NCBI GenBank assembly: GCA_001799285.1
Contig: MGTD01000047.1
Location: 62,001 to 126,000, forward strand
Source: Deltaproteobacteria bacterium RIFOXYD12_FULL_56_24
GTDB lineage: Bacteria; Desulfobacterota; Desulfobulbia; Desulfobulbales; Desulfurivibrionaceae
DNA: 64,000 nucleotides
Direction: 5' to 3'
Positions 34,559-42,688 of the stretch are shown one piece after another (position 1 is the first letter of the stretch; each line of letters starts with the position of its first letter). The notes under the pieces were generated by a model, which was not told the DNA's origin, did not search any database, and saw only the letters and a list, made by a program, of their open reading frames with translations. The position numbers and the translations under genes are program-made.

Positions 34559-37500
34559 TTAGGCCCCAGCCCGGACCACCAGAAAGGCGATAAGCTCGAA
34601 ATCATCCAGGCCGGTAATGGTGTTCTGCAAAGCCGTGGTGCCGCCGCTGGAAAAGAGGCTGTCGATGTCTTTGTCTTCCTTCAGGTTGATCATCGAGTGA
34701 ATGGCCTGTTCCAACAGCTTTGAATATGCCTCCATCTTGCGCCCATCGCGGGTTTCCAGGTTGAATGGTTCGTAGAGTTGAGAAATTGGTGCCGAGCGAT
34801 CCTTGCAGGCGGCGCGCAAGAGATCGAGGATTCTTTTGACCTCCAGGTGGTTAATGCGGACCGCGCCGTTCAGATCGATGTAAATCAGATAATAGGGATG
34901 CAATCGGTTCTGCTGGTTGACGTTTACCCCCTGATCGGTGTTGCGCAAAATAAAAATCACCCCCGGTTCCAGCCCTTTTTCCGGGTCGGCACCGATTACC
35001 GCATGCATGCCTTTCGGCACCCCGGCGAGTCCGCCGTTGACTTTAACGTAATTGACCAGGTCCATGCGAAAGTCATTCAGACCGAGATCGGTTATGGATA
35101 CGCCGGTCTTGACGTCTTCCAGATCAATGACCTCATCCTGGAGGCGTTGGAGCTGGGCCTTACGGAAAGCCAGATCGTTGGCCTCGGCGCTGAGGACATT
35201 GTCGTCGCCGGTGGCGGTTACGTCGGCGATGACCATCCGGCTTTCGACCCGGTCCTTGAGATTGATATAGTCATCAAGGCTGATATCCGGCCAGAAGTTG
35301 ACCAGCTGAATGCGTTCGTTCCGTGAGCCGATCCGGTCGATTCGGCCGAAACGTTGAATGATCCGGACCGGATTCCAGTGAATATCATAGTTGACCAGAA
35401 AGTCGCAGTCCTGGAGGTTTTGGCCCTCGGAAATACAATCGGTGCCGATCAGGATATCGAGCTCGACCGGTTCATTGGGCATGACAACGGCCTTTTCCTT
35501 GGATATCGGGGAGAACAAGGTAAGGATCGACTGGAAATCGTAATGCCTTGATAAGGTTGTTTTGCAGCTGTCGGAGCCGGTGACCTTGGCGGTTTGGAGC
35601 CCGAATTGCTTATTAAACCAGGGAGCAAGATTGTCGAAGAGATAGCCGGCGGTGTCGGAAAAGGCAGTGAAGATCAAGACCTTCCGGTTGCCGGGATTGA
35701 TCGGGGTTTGCAGCTTGCGGGTAATAACCTCTTTGAGGCATGACAATTTTGCATCGTCCGGCGGGGTAATCTTGCGCATCTCCGCCAGTAGTTCAGCGAA
35801 AATCTCCAGGTCATCGCGAAGATCGTTCTCCCACGATTCCAGATCCATATCGGCCAAATTTATCTTAACCCGCCCACCGATGGATGAATCGTCGTCGGGA
35901 ATTTCCATGTCGTCTTCATCGGCATTTTCAAAGCCAAGGGAAATATCCTCGAAGCTTTCTGACTCACCGGTTTCATTGAAATTGATGATCTTGGCCAAGG
36001 TGTTTTCATGCTTGGCCTGCAAAGTCTGTAAGGTCCGGCGAAAGGCCTCGACCGAGCTTTCCAGGCGCTTGAGCAGGTTGACCGTCATCAAGGCCTGGAG
36101 GCTGCGCTCACGATCCGCCTGTTTTAAGCGGGAAAGGCCGCCCTGCACCTCCGTGTCGTAGAGAGCTTCGTATTTGCCGAGGCGGCTGGCCAGGATATAG
36201 CGGAAAGGCGCATAGACCGACATCTTCAGGACAATCAGGCGATTAAAAATGTCGTTGAAGTTGATGACGTCGCCCCGATTGGTCAGGGGGCAATGGTAGG
36301 AAAGGGGCTTGAGCCGCTGCGGGAAAGGGCCGATGTCCTTGGTGTCGTAAAATTTCTGGATATGCTTGCGAGAGCGGGCAATGGTCACGCTATCGAGCAA
36401 CTCGAAGAAATCGAAATCAAGTGCGTTGAGGATAGCCCCCGGAGTCCGATCCTCGGGCGCCAACTTGGCCCAGACATTGAAGACGCCTTGTGCCCGGCGG
36501 AAGACCTCGTTGATATCCTTCTCGGTTCGCAATCTATGGTCCAGCTTGTCCGGATCGCCTTCGTAGGCCAGGGCCAACTGGTTGCGCAGGTCGGTAAAGC
36601 GGTTGTTAACCGGCGTGGCGGAGAGCATCAAAACCTTGGTTCGCACCCCGGCTTTGATCACCTTGTTCATCAGTTTCTGGTAACGAGTTTCCCGGTCCTT
36701 GAAAGCCTCGTTATTGCGGAAGTTATGGGACTCGTCGATGACAACTAAGTCGAAGTTTCCCCAGTTGATCCGGTTGAGCGGGATGCCCAGGGAGTAGCCC
36801 CGGTCCCGTTGCAGGTCGGTATGGCAGAGAACGGTATAGCTGAAGCGATCCTTGGCGAAGATGTTGGTGACCAGGTTCTGGTTGTAGTTCTGCCAGTTGT
36901 CGGAAAGCTTTTTGGGGCAGAGAACCAGGACCGACTTGTTGCGAAGCTCGTAATATTTTACCACGGCCAAAGCGGTGAAGGTTTTACCAAGGCCGACGCT
37001 ATCGGCCAGGATACAACCGTTGAAGCTTTCCAGCTTGTTGATGATGCCGATGGCTGCGTCTCGCTGGAAGTTGAAGAGTTTCTGCCAGATAAGGGTGTCC
37101 TGGTAACCGGTGCGGTCATTGGGCATCACGTCTTCGGTGATGTCTTCGAGAAATTCGTTGAAGATGTTGTAGAGGACCAGAAAATAGATGGACTCCGGGG
37201 AGTTTTCGTTATAGACGGCGGCAATATGATCACAAACCTGGGCGGTAATATCTTCGAGTTTTTCGGAATCATGCCAAATTTGATCGAACAACTTCAAATA
37301 GGTGGTCGTGGAGGTGTCGGTGAGCTTGTTGACGTAGTTGGAAACTGCGTTGCCTCGCTGATATCCAAGATCGACCGCCGTGAAGCCATTTAAGGGGAGA
37401 TATACCGCTCTGTCCGAATCGTTATCGATGCAGGCGAATTGCTGCATCGGGGCATTGGTGCGGTTTGAGCGGAACTGGACTTTTCGCTGAATCCATTCCG

Positions 37501-37828
37501 CGCATTCTTTGGCAATGGCACGCTGGGTAAGTTCGTTTTTTAGACGAATCTCAAACTCGGTACCATAAATGCTGTTTTCCCGTTGGAGTTTCGGGATATG
37601 AAACTCCCGCTTTTCCCGGTTGAACTTATCGGCGATCTGGCTCTGAATGAAGGCCGGGGAGGTGAAGATGAACTGAAGTGATTCAATTTTTTCGAGTTCG
37701 GCTTTCAATGCTTCGTAAGCGTAAATGGAGAAACAAGAGGCGGCTATGCGGATTTTCGCGTTTGGCGAGCGAAGCACCATCTTGAGGTTGTCGCCGAACA
37801 ACCGGCTGACATTGTCAATTATCTCCAT
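34559..37828 (-). CDS. Helicase of SNF2 type with N-terminal PLD-like region
   Basis: 1089 residues. The first ~150 residues resemble the phospholipase-D-like module found on defence helicases, but no HKD motif is seen. The SNF2 core follows: Walker A DSVGLGKT at 276-283, DESH at 365-368, SATPVNNR, and the C-terminal helicase lobe with IGTDCISEGQNLQDCDFLVNYD and WNPVRIIQRFGRIDRIGS. It is first in the island's transcription order. DISARM helicases are similar in outline, but no DUF1998 (DrmB) gene is present, so DISARM is not supported. It may translocate on or remodel invading DNA with the DUF4391 partner. Confidence 0.9.
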   Translation of the reverse strand: MEIIDNVSRLFGDNLKMVLRSPNAKIRIAASCFSIYAYEALKAELEKIESLQFIFTSPAFIQSQIADKFNREKREFHIPKLQRENSIYGTEFEIRLKNELTQRAIAKECAEWIQRKVQFRSNRTNAPMQQFACIDNDSDRAVYLPLNGFTAVDLGYQRGNAVSNYVNKLTDTSTTTYLKLFDQIWHDSEKLEDITAQVCDHIAAVYNENSPESIYFLVLYNIFNEFLEDITEDVMPNDRTGYQDTLIWQKLFNFQRDAAIGIINKLESFNGCILADSVGLGKTFTALAVVKYYELRNKSVLVLCPKKLSDNWQNYNQNLVTNIFAKDRFSYTVLCHTDLQRDRGYSLGIPLNRINWGNFDLVVIDESHNFRNNEAFKDRETRYQKLMNKVIKAGVRTKVLMLSATPVNNRFTDLRNQLALAYEGDPDKLDHRLRTEKDINEVFRRAQGVFNVWAKLAPEDRTPGAILNALDFDFFELLDSVTIARSRKHIQKFYDTKDIGPFPQRLKPLSYHCPLTNRGDVINFNDIFNRLIVLKMSVYAPFRYILASRLGKYEALYDTEVQGGLSRLKQADRERSLQALMTVNLLKRLESSVEAFRRTLQTLQAKHENTLAKIINFNETGESESFEDISLGFENADEDDMEIPDDDSSIGGRVKINLADMDLESWENDLRDDLEIFAELLAEMRKITPPDDAKLSCLKEVITRKLQTPINPGNRKVLIFTAFSDTAGYLFDNLAPWFNKQFGLQTAKVTGSDSCKTTLSRHYDFQSILTLFSPISKEKAVVMPNEPVELDILIGTDCISEGQNLQDCDFLVNYDIHWNPVRIIQRFGRIDRIGSRNERIQLVNFWPDISLDDYINLKDRVESRMVIADVTATGDDNVLSAEANDLAFRKAQLQRLQDEVIDLEDVKTGVSITDLGLNDFRMDLVNYVKVNGGLAGVPKGMHAVIGADPEKGLEPGVIFILRNTDQGVNVNQQNRLHPYYLIYIDLNGAVRINHLEVKRILDLLRAACKDRSAPISQLYEPFNLETRDGRKMEAYSKLLEQAIHSMINLKEDKDIDSLFSSGGTTALQNTITGLDDFELIAFLVVRAGA

Positions 37829-37894
37829 GAATAGCCTTGCCGTGACGGTTCTTTTCTTTTTGTAAATTTTTATCGTTGAATTACAGTAATGTAC

Positions 37895-37938
37895 CGTAAC
37901 GTCCGGTATAATCCAAACAAATTGGAGACGTAACGTCC
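37895..37938 (-). promoter_or_regulatory. Direct repeats upstream of the helicase gene
   Basis: CGTAACGTCC occurs twice (37895-37904 and 37929-37938), 34 bp apart start to start, 67-110 bp before the helicase start. It could be a regulator binding site for the first gene of the island. No convincing -35/-10 pair was found in this AT-rich leader. Confidence 0.4.
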
Positions 37939-38007
37939 AGATGGTGGGGAAATCTGGCCCGGCGTCGGCCTATCGTGAATTTTCTCGGGGCACTTTAGAA
38001 GTGATGA

Positions 38008-38250
38008 GATCATGGGCAACGAAGAGAAGCCTTCAAGACAAATGCTGGGCAAAAGCAAGCTGCTCAAATTAAAAAATGGCTGACCGTCCGGCAGGCGGCG
38101 CGGCAACTATCCAACTTGTTTGAGGAGGAGGTCAATGGGGGCTGAGGTGTTGCGGCTGGCCTTGGATCGCCATCTGAAGCTGTCCGTCTATTTCGTGAAC
38201 CATACTTACGCTGGGGTGTTTTGCCGTGGCAAAGGTAAACTGTCAATTTT
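38008..38250 (+). pseudogene. Frameshifted remnant of a small, possibly phage-associated protein
   Basis: Two adjacent frames read as one protein if a single G is removed from the run GGGGG at 38137-38141. Frame one gives KKWLTVRQAARQLSNLFEEE and stops at TGA 38143; frame two continues GAEVLRLALDRHLKLSVYFV then NHTYAG. That pattern (an RQAARxLS-type start, then LRLALDxHLxLSVxFVN) is one I recall from small conserved proteins beside integrases and phage genes; this is memory, not a search. The intact N-terminus is also missing. It marks the far edge of the defence island. Confidence 0.5.
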
Positions 38251-38299
38251 GTGTCCGGTGAGTCCCGCCACCTTGCCGCATCCGGCAGACCGACAGCTA

Positions 38300-39226
38300 T
38301 TAATCCCGCCGGTCAACCAGATAATTGCTGCCCTCAAGTTTTTTCACACAATGCTTGAGCTGGGAAGCAACGGAAGAAACCTCGCCATAATGGGTGTACC
38401 TGCCGCCACCGGTAGTCACCGCCGCGATGGACAGGCTCAATAGCCCGAAACGGGTCTCGCGGTCTTGACGATCGCGACCGACAAACTCGCCAACAGCGAT
38501 GTCTTCCGCACTCAAGAACATGTTCCGCACCAGTTCGAAATTGGCCAAAATCTTTTTACAGACCGACTCCACCATCTCTTCCCGAACGATGAACACAAAA
38601 TCATCCCCGCCAATATGCCCGACAAAACTGCCTTTCCCGGCAAGCTCCTCCACAACATTAACCATGACCCTGGCCACCATGAGGATTACTTCATCGCCAC
38701 GGGAGAAACCATACCGGTCATTATAGGGCTTGAAATTATCAATATCCACATAACAGACCGCATAGCCGTCCGATTCCCCAAGCACCCGCTGAATGGCGCG
38801 GATGATCGAGGTGTTGCCTGGAAGCCTGCTGAGGGGGTTGTTATCAAAGGCCCTAATCATGCGGGCTTCGGCCAGGTGGATTCTGGCAAGCAGAATCTCG
38901 GGGGCAAAAGGCTTGGTGAGGATATCATCCACGGGATAATTGTCCCAGTCCAGCTCAACCTGAAGCTGGTTCTCGTCCACGACCAGAAAAATGGGGATAT
39001 TAGCCTTATGCAGACATGCCTTCACGGCCCGGATCAAGGCAACATCACCATTGTTGCCGGAAAAACCCTTTTCCGTCACCAGCAGATCCGGGGGATCTTC
39101 CAGCACCTGGGCCAATGCCGCCTGCAAATTGCGGCAATGCTTCAACGTATACCCCTTGGCCTCAAGAAAAAACCGACATTCCGGCATGAGCAAAGAGTCA
39201 CTGCCGGCGATCAGGATTCGGGACAT
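38300..39226 (-). CDS. Response-regulator-like GGDEF protein (diguanylate cyclase candidate)
   Basis: 308 residues. Residues 1-120 form a receiver fold, but the usual phospho-acceptor Asp position reads PDLLVTEKG, so Glu replaces Asp; the C-terminal Lys of TKPF is kept. The GGDEF domain covers ~140-300 with YVDIDNFKPYNDRYGFSRGDEV and the active-site HIGGDDF. It could make cyclic di-GMP independently of phosphorylation. No RxxD inhibitory site is obvious just before GGDDF. The HDOD gene is next upstream on the same strand, so the two may act together. Confidence 0.85.
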   Translation of the reverse strand: MSRILIAGSDSLLMPECRFFLEAKGYTLKHCRNLQAALAQVLEDPPDLLVTEKGFSGNNGDVALIRAVKACLHKANIPIFLVVDENQLQVELDWDNYPVDDILTKPFAPEILLARIHLAEARMIRAFDNNPLSRLPGNTSIIRAIQRVLGESDGYAVCYVDIDNFKPYNDRYGFSRGDEVILMVARVMVNVVEELAGKGSFVGHIGGDDFVFIVREEMVESVCKKILANFELVRNMFLSAEDIAVGEFVGRDRQDRETRFGLLSLSIAAVTTGGGRYTHYGEVSSVASQLKHCVKKLEGSNYLVDRRD

Positions 39227-39269
39227 TTTCGCGGCATCTTAAAGAAGAATGAAACAACCGGTGAATTTA

Positions 39270-40139
39270 TCATGCAGCACTCTCCGGCTCGGTCTGAATA
39301 TCAAGGCTGAAGCCTTTAACCTCCCAAAGCTTTTCCTCGATCTCCTGCAACAGCGGATCGATATCAATGGGGGCAAGATCCAGCACTTTCCAGGCCTTGT
39401 TATTAAGCGGCGGCACCCAGATATCTCCGGCATGACCATAACCAAGACCCCGAATCATGATGTTGCCGAAATGGACAATGGCGCTGGCCATCTGTTCTTC
39501 CCTGGCAAGCTGCGGATCATGATGGCAGGCAATGGGCTCGACCAGCTTGTTGGGCAGGTTCCAGCTTTTAGCAAGCCAGCTTCCCACCTCAGCATGATCA
39601 AGGCCCAGAATTTCCCGTTCCGCCTCAAGCCTGGAAATTTTTTTCTCCTGGGACAAATCGGTGATCATTTCGTACTCTCTGGGCAACTCCATTTTTATGG
39701 CAACCTTGCCTATATCATGGATAAGCCCGGCGGTGCTGATCTCCTCAGGATCCTTAACTCCCAGATGCCTGGCCAGCACATTGCAGACCACGGCACAACC
39801 CAGGGAATGCTCCCACAGTTCCACATCCTGTGCCTCCATGACCTCAAAGATGGAGGCACTGATGATGAGACTCTTGATAACATTAAACCCCAACAAAATA
39901 ATGGCGCTGTTCAGGGAACTGATCCGCTGCGGAAAACCATAAAACGCCGAATTCACCAACCTGAGCAGCTTGGTAGCCAAAATATGATCCTTGCTGATCA
40001 CCCGGCCCATCTGCTCCGTGGTCGTATCCGGATCCTCAGCCATCTTGCCCAGCTTGGCAACAATTCCGGGCAAGGTCGGCAGATTTTTTATCTCCCGCAA
40101 CATCTTTTTAAACTGGGCACGTTTTTGTTCATCCATCAT
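39270..40139 (-). CDS. HDOD-domain signal transduction protein
   Basis: About 289 residues. The HDOD core starts at LPTLPGIVAKLGKMAEDPDTT, continues with LLRLVNSAFYGFPQRISSLNSAIILLGFN and keeps a full HD-type motif, TAGLIHDIGKVAI, plus a downstream HAEVGSWLAKSW. Most HDOD proteins lack the HD residues, so this one may retain hydrolase activity or metal binding. Such proteins take part in c-di-GMP or chemotaxis-type signalling. The start is at MMDEQ (40139, or 40136), as the longer frame is not conserved. Neighbours are the GGDEF gene downstream and a small protein gene upstream. Confidence 0.88.
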   Translation of the reverse strand: MMDEQKRAQFKKMLREIKNLPTLPGIVAKLGKMAEDPDTTTEQMGRVISKDHILATKLLRLVNSAFYGFPQRISSLNSAIILLGFNVIKSLIISASIFEVMEAQDVELWEHSLGCAVVCNVLARHLGVKDPEEISTAGLIHDIGKVAIKMELPREYEMITDLSQEKKISRLEAEREILGLDHAEVGSWLAKSWNLPNKLVEPIACHHDPQLAREEQMASAIVHFGNIMIRGLGYGHAGDIWVPPLNNKAWKVLDLAPIDIDPLLQEIEEKLWEVKGFSLDIQTEPESAA

Positions 40140-40172
40140 AAGCCGCCATTTAAAAAACACTGACCTGTGTCG

Positions 40173-40197
40173 GTTATTTCGTAACGGCCCCTAAACC
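40173..40197. repeat. Copy of the rpsB-leader repeat
   Basis: This 25-bp segment (GTTATTTCGTAACGGC...CTAAACC) matches 3088-3112 at 23 of 25 positions and forms the last codons of the gene at 40174-40497. A shorter diverged copy lies at 4993-5012 in the start of pyrH. Confidence 0.65.
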
Positions 40198-40497
40198 CCG
40201 CGAGGCCACCAGCTGTGCTTGAATCCGTTTCTTGAGATACATTAACGGGGCGATGTCTTCGACCCGCTGAAAGCGTAAATCGATCTCCCGCAGTTCCTCC
40301 TGCAGGGTTTTTTCCCCCTCGATAATTACGGGATGCCCTTCCACTGTCACGTCAACGACATCCATGCTGGTCAGGCGCTCGATCAGGCTCTGAGTCAACG
40401 TCGTACCGGCTCCGCAAAGCACCATCCCGTCGGAATTAAGAATTTCCTTGGCCAGGATCATTTCCGGAGCAGTCTGGGCTAACAGTATTCTCTGCAC
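40174..40497 (-). CDS. Small protein of unknown function upstream of the HDOD gene
   Basis: 107 residues, no membrane segment. The middle (AKEILNSDGMVLCGAGTTLTQSLIERLTSMDVVDVTVEG) looks like the short N-terminal module found in HD-GYP-type phosphohydrolases, where a Gly-Met-x-Leu and a Leu-Thr helix recur. It lies 34 bp upstream of the HDOD gene in the same direction. The C-terminus is read through a dispersed repeat, so its last residues may not be original. It may be a partner domain split from an HDOD/HD protein. Confidence 0.6.
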   Translation of the reverse strand: MQRILLAQTAPEMILAKEILNSDGMVLCGAGTTLTQSLIERLTSMDVVDVTVEGHPVIIEGEKTLQEELREIDLRFQRVEDIAPLMYLKKRIQAQLVASRGLGAVTK

Positions 40498-40738
40498 GTC
40501 TGTTCCTCATTAGCTTTTTTCTGGAAGCAGCCCGCCCACTGCCTCAAGCAGGGGAATCCATCGCGGGAGACATTGACAGATCGGGCAATCGGCATTAAAT
40601 TATAACCCACTTTCAAGTATGGACATACCGTAAAATACGCCAAGTTCGCAGATGTTTCGCTGGGAACAGTAAAGTCCACTGTTTCCGGCGCTTTTTTTCA
40701 CTTATCACCGTACTGGACTCAAGATGGAGGGACCAGAA
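40498..40738. promoter_or_regulatory. Promoter region between the small protein gene and fmdB-like gene
   Basis: TTGACA (40573-40578) and TAAATT (40596-40601) with a 17-bp spacer form a plausible promoter on the plus strand, giving a long leader to the fmdB-like gene at 40739. The sequence around TTGACA resembles that at 3031-3053 before rpsB. Confidence 0.4.
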
Positions 40739-41008
40739 ATGCCTGTTTATGAATACCAGTGTGAGGCCTGTCAGGATATTATTGAAGCGCAGCAGAGCCT
40801 TTCAGACAAACCACTGACCACCTGTCCCGCCTGCGCGGGCAGCCTCAAGAAGCTTATCTCCCGGAGTTCCTTTCAGCTGAAAGGCGGTGGCTGGTACGCC
40901 GATGGCTACAGCAACTCCGGCGGCGCGACCTCCTCCTGCCAGGCAGCGAGCCCGGACCCAGCCTCGGCCTGCCCGGCCAAGGCAGGCTGCGCCTGCAAGT
41001 GCGACTGA
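40739..41008 (+). CDS. FmdB-family zinc-ribbon protein
   Basis: 89 residues. MPVYEYQCEACQ...TTCPACAGSLKKLISRSSFQLKGGGWYADGY is the FmdB/CxxC_CxxC_SSSS pattern, with a CxxC...CxxC zinc ribbon in residues 8-35. The C-terminal half is Cys/Ala-rich (CPAKAGCACKC), more so than usual. Members are regulators or assembly factors of uncertain role. The start at 40739 has a GGAGGG site; an in-frame upstream ATG at 40724 is not conserved. It converges on queA, whose stop is directly adjacent. Confidence 0.85.
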   Translation: MPVYEYQCEACQDIIEAQQSLSDKPLTTCPACAGSLKKLISRSSFQLKGGGWYADGYSNSGGATSSCQAASPDPASACPAKAGCACKCD

Positions 41009-41009
41009 A

Positions 41010-42137
41010 CTAAGCAACCCTATCGCGAGGATGTCTGGCAATCAAGACCATGGCGTCCCCGTAACTGAAAAACCTGTATCCCTTTTCAACCGCCTCCCTG
41101 TACGTCGCCAGAATCCGTTCCCGTCCCGCCAGGGCGCTGACCAGAAAAAGCAAGGAAGACTGCGGCAGATGGAAATTGGTAATCAGGTTGTCCACCACCC
41201 TGAACTGGTAGCCCGGATAGATATACAGATCGCAGAATCCACTGCGGGCTGAGACCTGCCCGGTATCCTGGGCGGCAAACTCCAAAGCCCGCACCGAGGT
41301 GGTGCCCACCGCCCAGACCCTCCCCCCTGCTCCCCGCGTTTCGTTAACCAGAGCAGCAGTCTCTTCGGAGACCATGAGATATTCGGCGTGGATCGCATGC
41401 TCCCTTATATCCTCGACCCGCACCGGGGCAAAGGTTCCATAGCCGACATGCAGCGTAACCTGGGCTATCCGGACTCCGCACCCCTGAATTCTTGTCAAAA
41501 GCTCTGGGGTAAAATGAAGCCCGGCAGTAGGTGCGGCCACCGCACCGGGGTGTTCGGCATAAACCGTCTGATAGCGCTGCCGGTCTTCCTCTGTCTGTCC
41601 TTCTTCCCGATGGATATAGGGAGGCAGGGGCATCTGCCCGTGCTCATCAAGAAGCCGGGCCAGATCTCCCCGATACCGTAAGACAACCCGCACCTTGCCG
41701 CCGGGGAGCAATTCCCGCACCGTGCCCACCAAGTTTTCCGAAAAAAGCAGCTTTCCTCCCGGCTGCGGCCGCTTGGCGCTTTTCACCAGTCCGACCACCT
41801 CGGTCTGCTGCCAGCCAGCCATATCCCCGTTGCCTGGATCTGCCTGATGTACTGGGTACTCCAAAATCAGCAGCTCCACCTTGCCGCCGCTTTCCTTCCT
41901 GCCAAGCAAACGGGCCGGGAAAACCCGGGTGTTGTTGACCACCAGAAGATCCCCTGGCGCAAGATAATCGCAGATGTCGGCAAATTGTCGATCCATGGTC
42001 TCCATGGCAAGACAATCCACCACCAGCAGCCGCGAGGAATCACGCCTGGCCAGAGGATGCTGGGCGATATTTTCCTCGGGTAGCGCGAAATTGTAGGAGG
42101 CAAGAAAAAAATCAGCGTTGCTGGTCATGGATTCCAT
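41010..42137 (-). CDS. queA: S-adenosylmethionine:tRNA ribosyltransferase-isomerase
   Basis: 375 residues. QueA moves the ribosyl moiety of SAM to preQ1 in tRNA, making epoxyqueuosine. Marks are YNFALPEENIAQHPLARRDSSRLLV, the LLVVNNTRVFPARLLG segment, AAPTAGLHFTPELL and HLPQSSLLFLVSALAGRERIL. The ATG at 42137 gives three residues before a second ATG (42128). A DUF2065 gene lies just upstream on the same strand. It acts with tgt, which is not in the window. Confidence 0.96.
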   Translation of the reverse strand: MESMTSNADFFLASYNFALPEENIAQHPLARRDSSRLLVVDCLAMETMDRQFADICDYLAPGDLLVVNNTRVFPARLLGRKESGGKVELLILEYPVHQADPGNGDMAGWQQTEVVGLVKSAKRPQPGGKLLFSENLVGTVRELLPGGKVRVVLRYRGDLARLLDEHGQMPLPPYIHREEGQTEEDRQRYQTVYAEHPGAVAAPTAGLHFTPELLTRIQGCGVRIAQVTLHVGYGTFAPVRVEDIREHAIHAEYLMVSEETAALVNETRGAGGRVWAVGTTSVRALEFAAQDTGQVSARSGFCDLYIYPGYQFRVVDNLITNFHLPQSSLLFLVSALAGRERILATYREAVEKGYRFFSYGDAMVLIARHPRDRVA

Positions 42138-42201
42138 TTACGTTTACAAAGCTGGGGAACGATAAGAAAAAAATCGAGAACCCGGCCTCTAAGATCTGGG
42201 G

Positions 42202-42402
42202 TCAGGGAAACAATCCGGTTCGCTGGGTGAGATAGCAGAGCAGCAACCCGACCCCCAGGGCAAAAAGTCCCGTACCCCGCAAGGCCCCGGCGGGCATCTG
42301 GCCAATGCGCGCCAGCCACCGCTGCATGGCCTCGGGAAAAAGGACATAGGGAATCGCTTCAAGAATAAAGGCCAGGCCAAGTGCGGTGACAAGGAGTTTC
42401 AT
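42202..42402 (-). CDS. DUF2065-family small membrane protein
   Basis: 66 residues with two membrane helices: LLVTALGLAFILEAIPYVLF and GTGLFALGVGLLLCYL, linked by the loop PEAMQRWLARIGQMPAGALR, which is the DUF2065 signature. These proteins are found in many Proteobacteria, often near hflC or purA; their role is unknown. Here it precedes queA by 64 bp and may share its transcript. Confidence 0.85.
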   Translation of the reverse strand: MKLLVTALGLAFILEAIPYVLFPEAMQRWLARIGQMPAGALRGTGLFALGVGLLLCYLTQRTGLFP

Positions 42403-42688
42403 GGCCGCATCCTACCAGCTGGCCGCACGCATTTCAAGACCGGAACCAGCATCGGATTGCGGGAACCAATGGGTCCCAGGAGCGGTTTAAATTGTTTGCC
42501 AAAGGCTTTTTGTTAGGCGAAAAAAAAACAGAGGTGTTCCCTTCTCACGTCGAAGCAAATTCCCACAAACCGAGTTTCAGGCGCTGACATGCGGTGCGGC
42601 CTGGGCCTGCATAATGTATCCGGGGGGAGCTACCTCCCCGACAAAAGATGGATGCAGGAAGAAAAGCAACCGTGTATAATCCCGCACC

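Noticed and set aside
34559-37828. Whether the helicase belongs to a DISARM system
   Set aside because: The SNF2 and PLD-like parts resemble DISARM components, but no DUF1998 (DrmB) or DrmA gene is present.
25614-38260. tRNA-His 3' end duplicated as an att site at the far side of the island
   Set aside because: No copy of the T-arm/acceptor sequence was seen near 37.8-38.3 kb and no integrase gene exists in the window.
38120-38443. 107-codon plus-strand frame overlapping the GGDEF gene
   Set aside because: Only its first ~35 codons look like a protein remnant; the rest is antisense to the GGDEF gene. It is treated as part of a frameshifted remnant instead.
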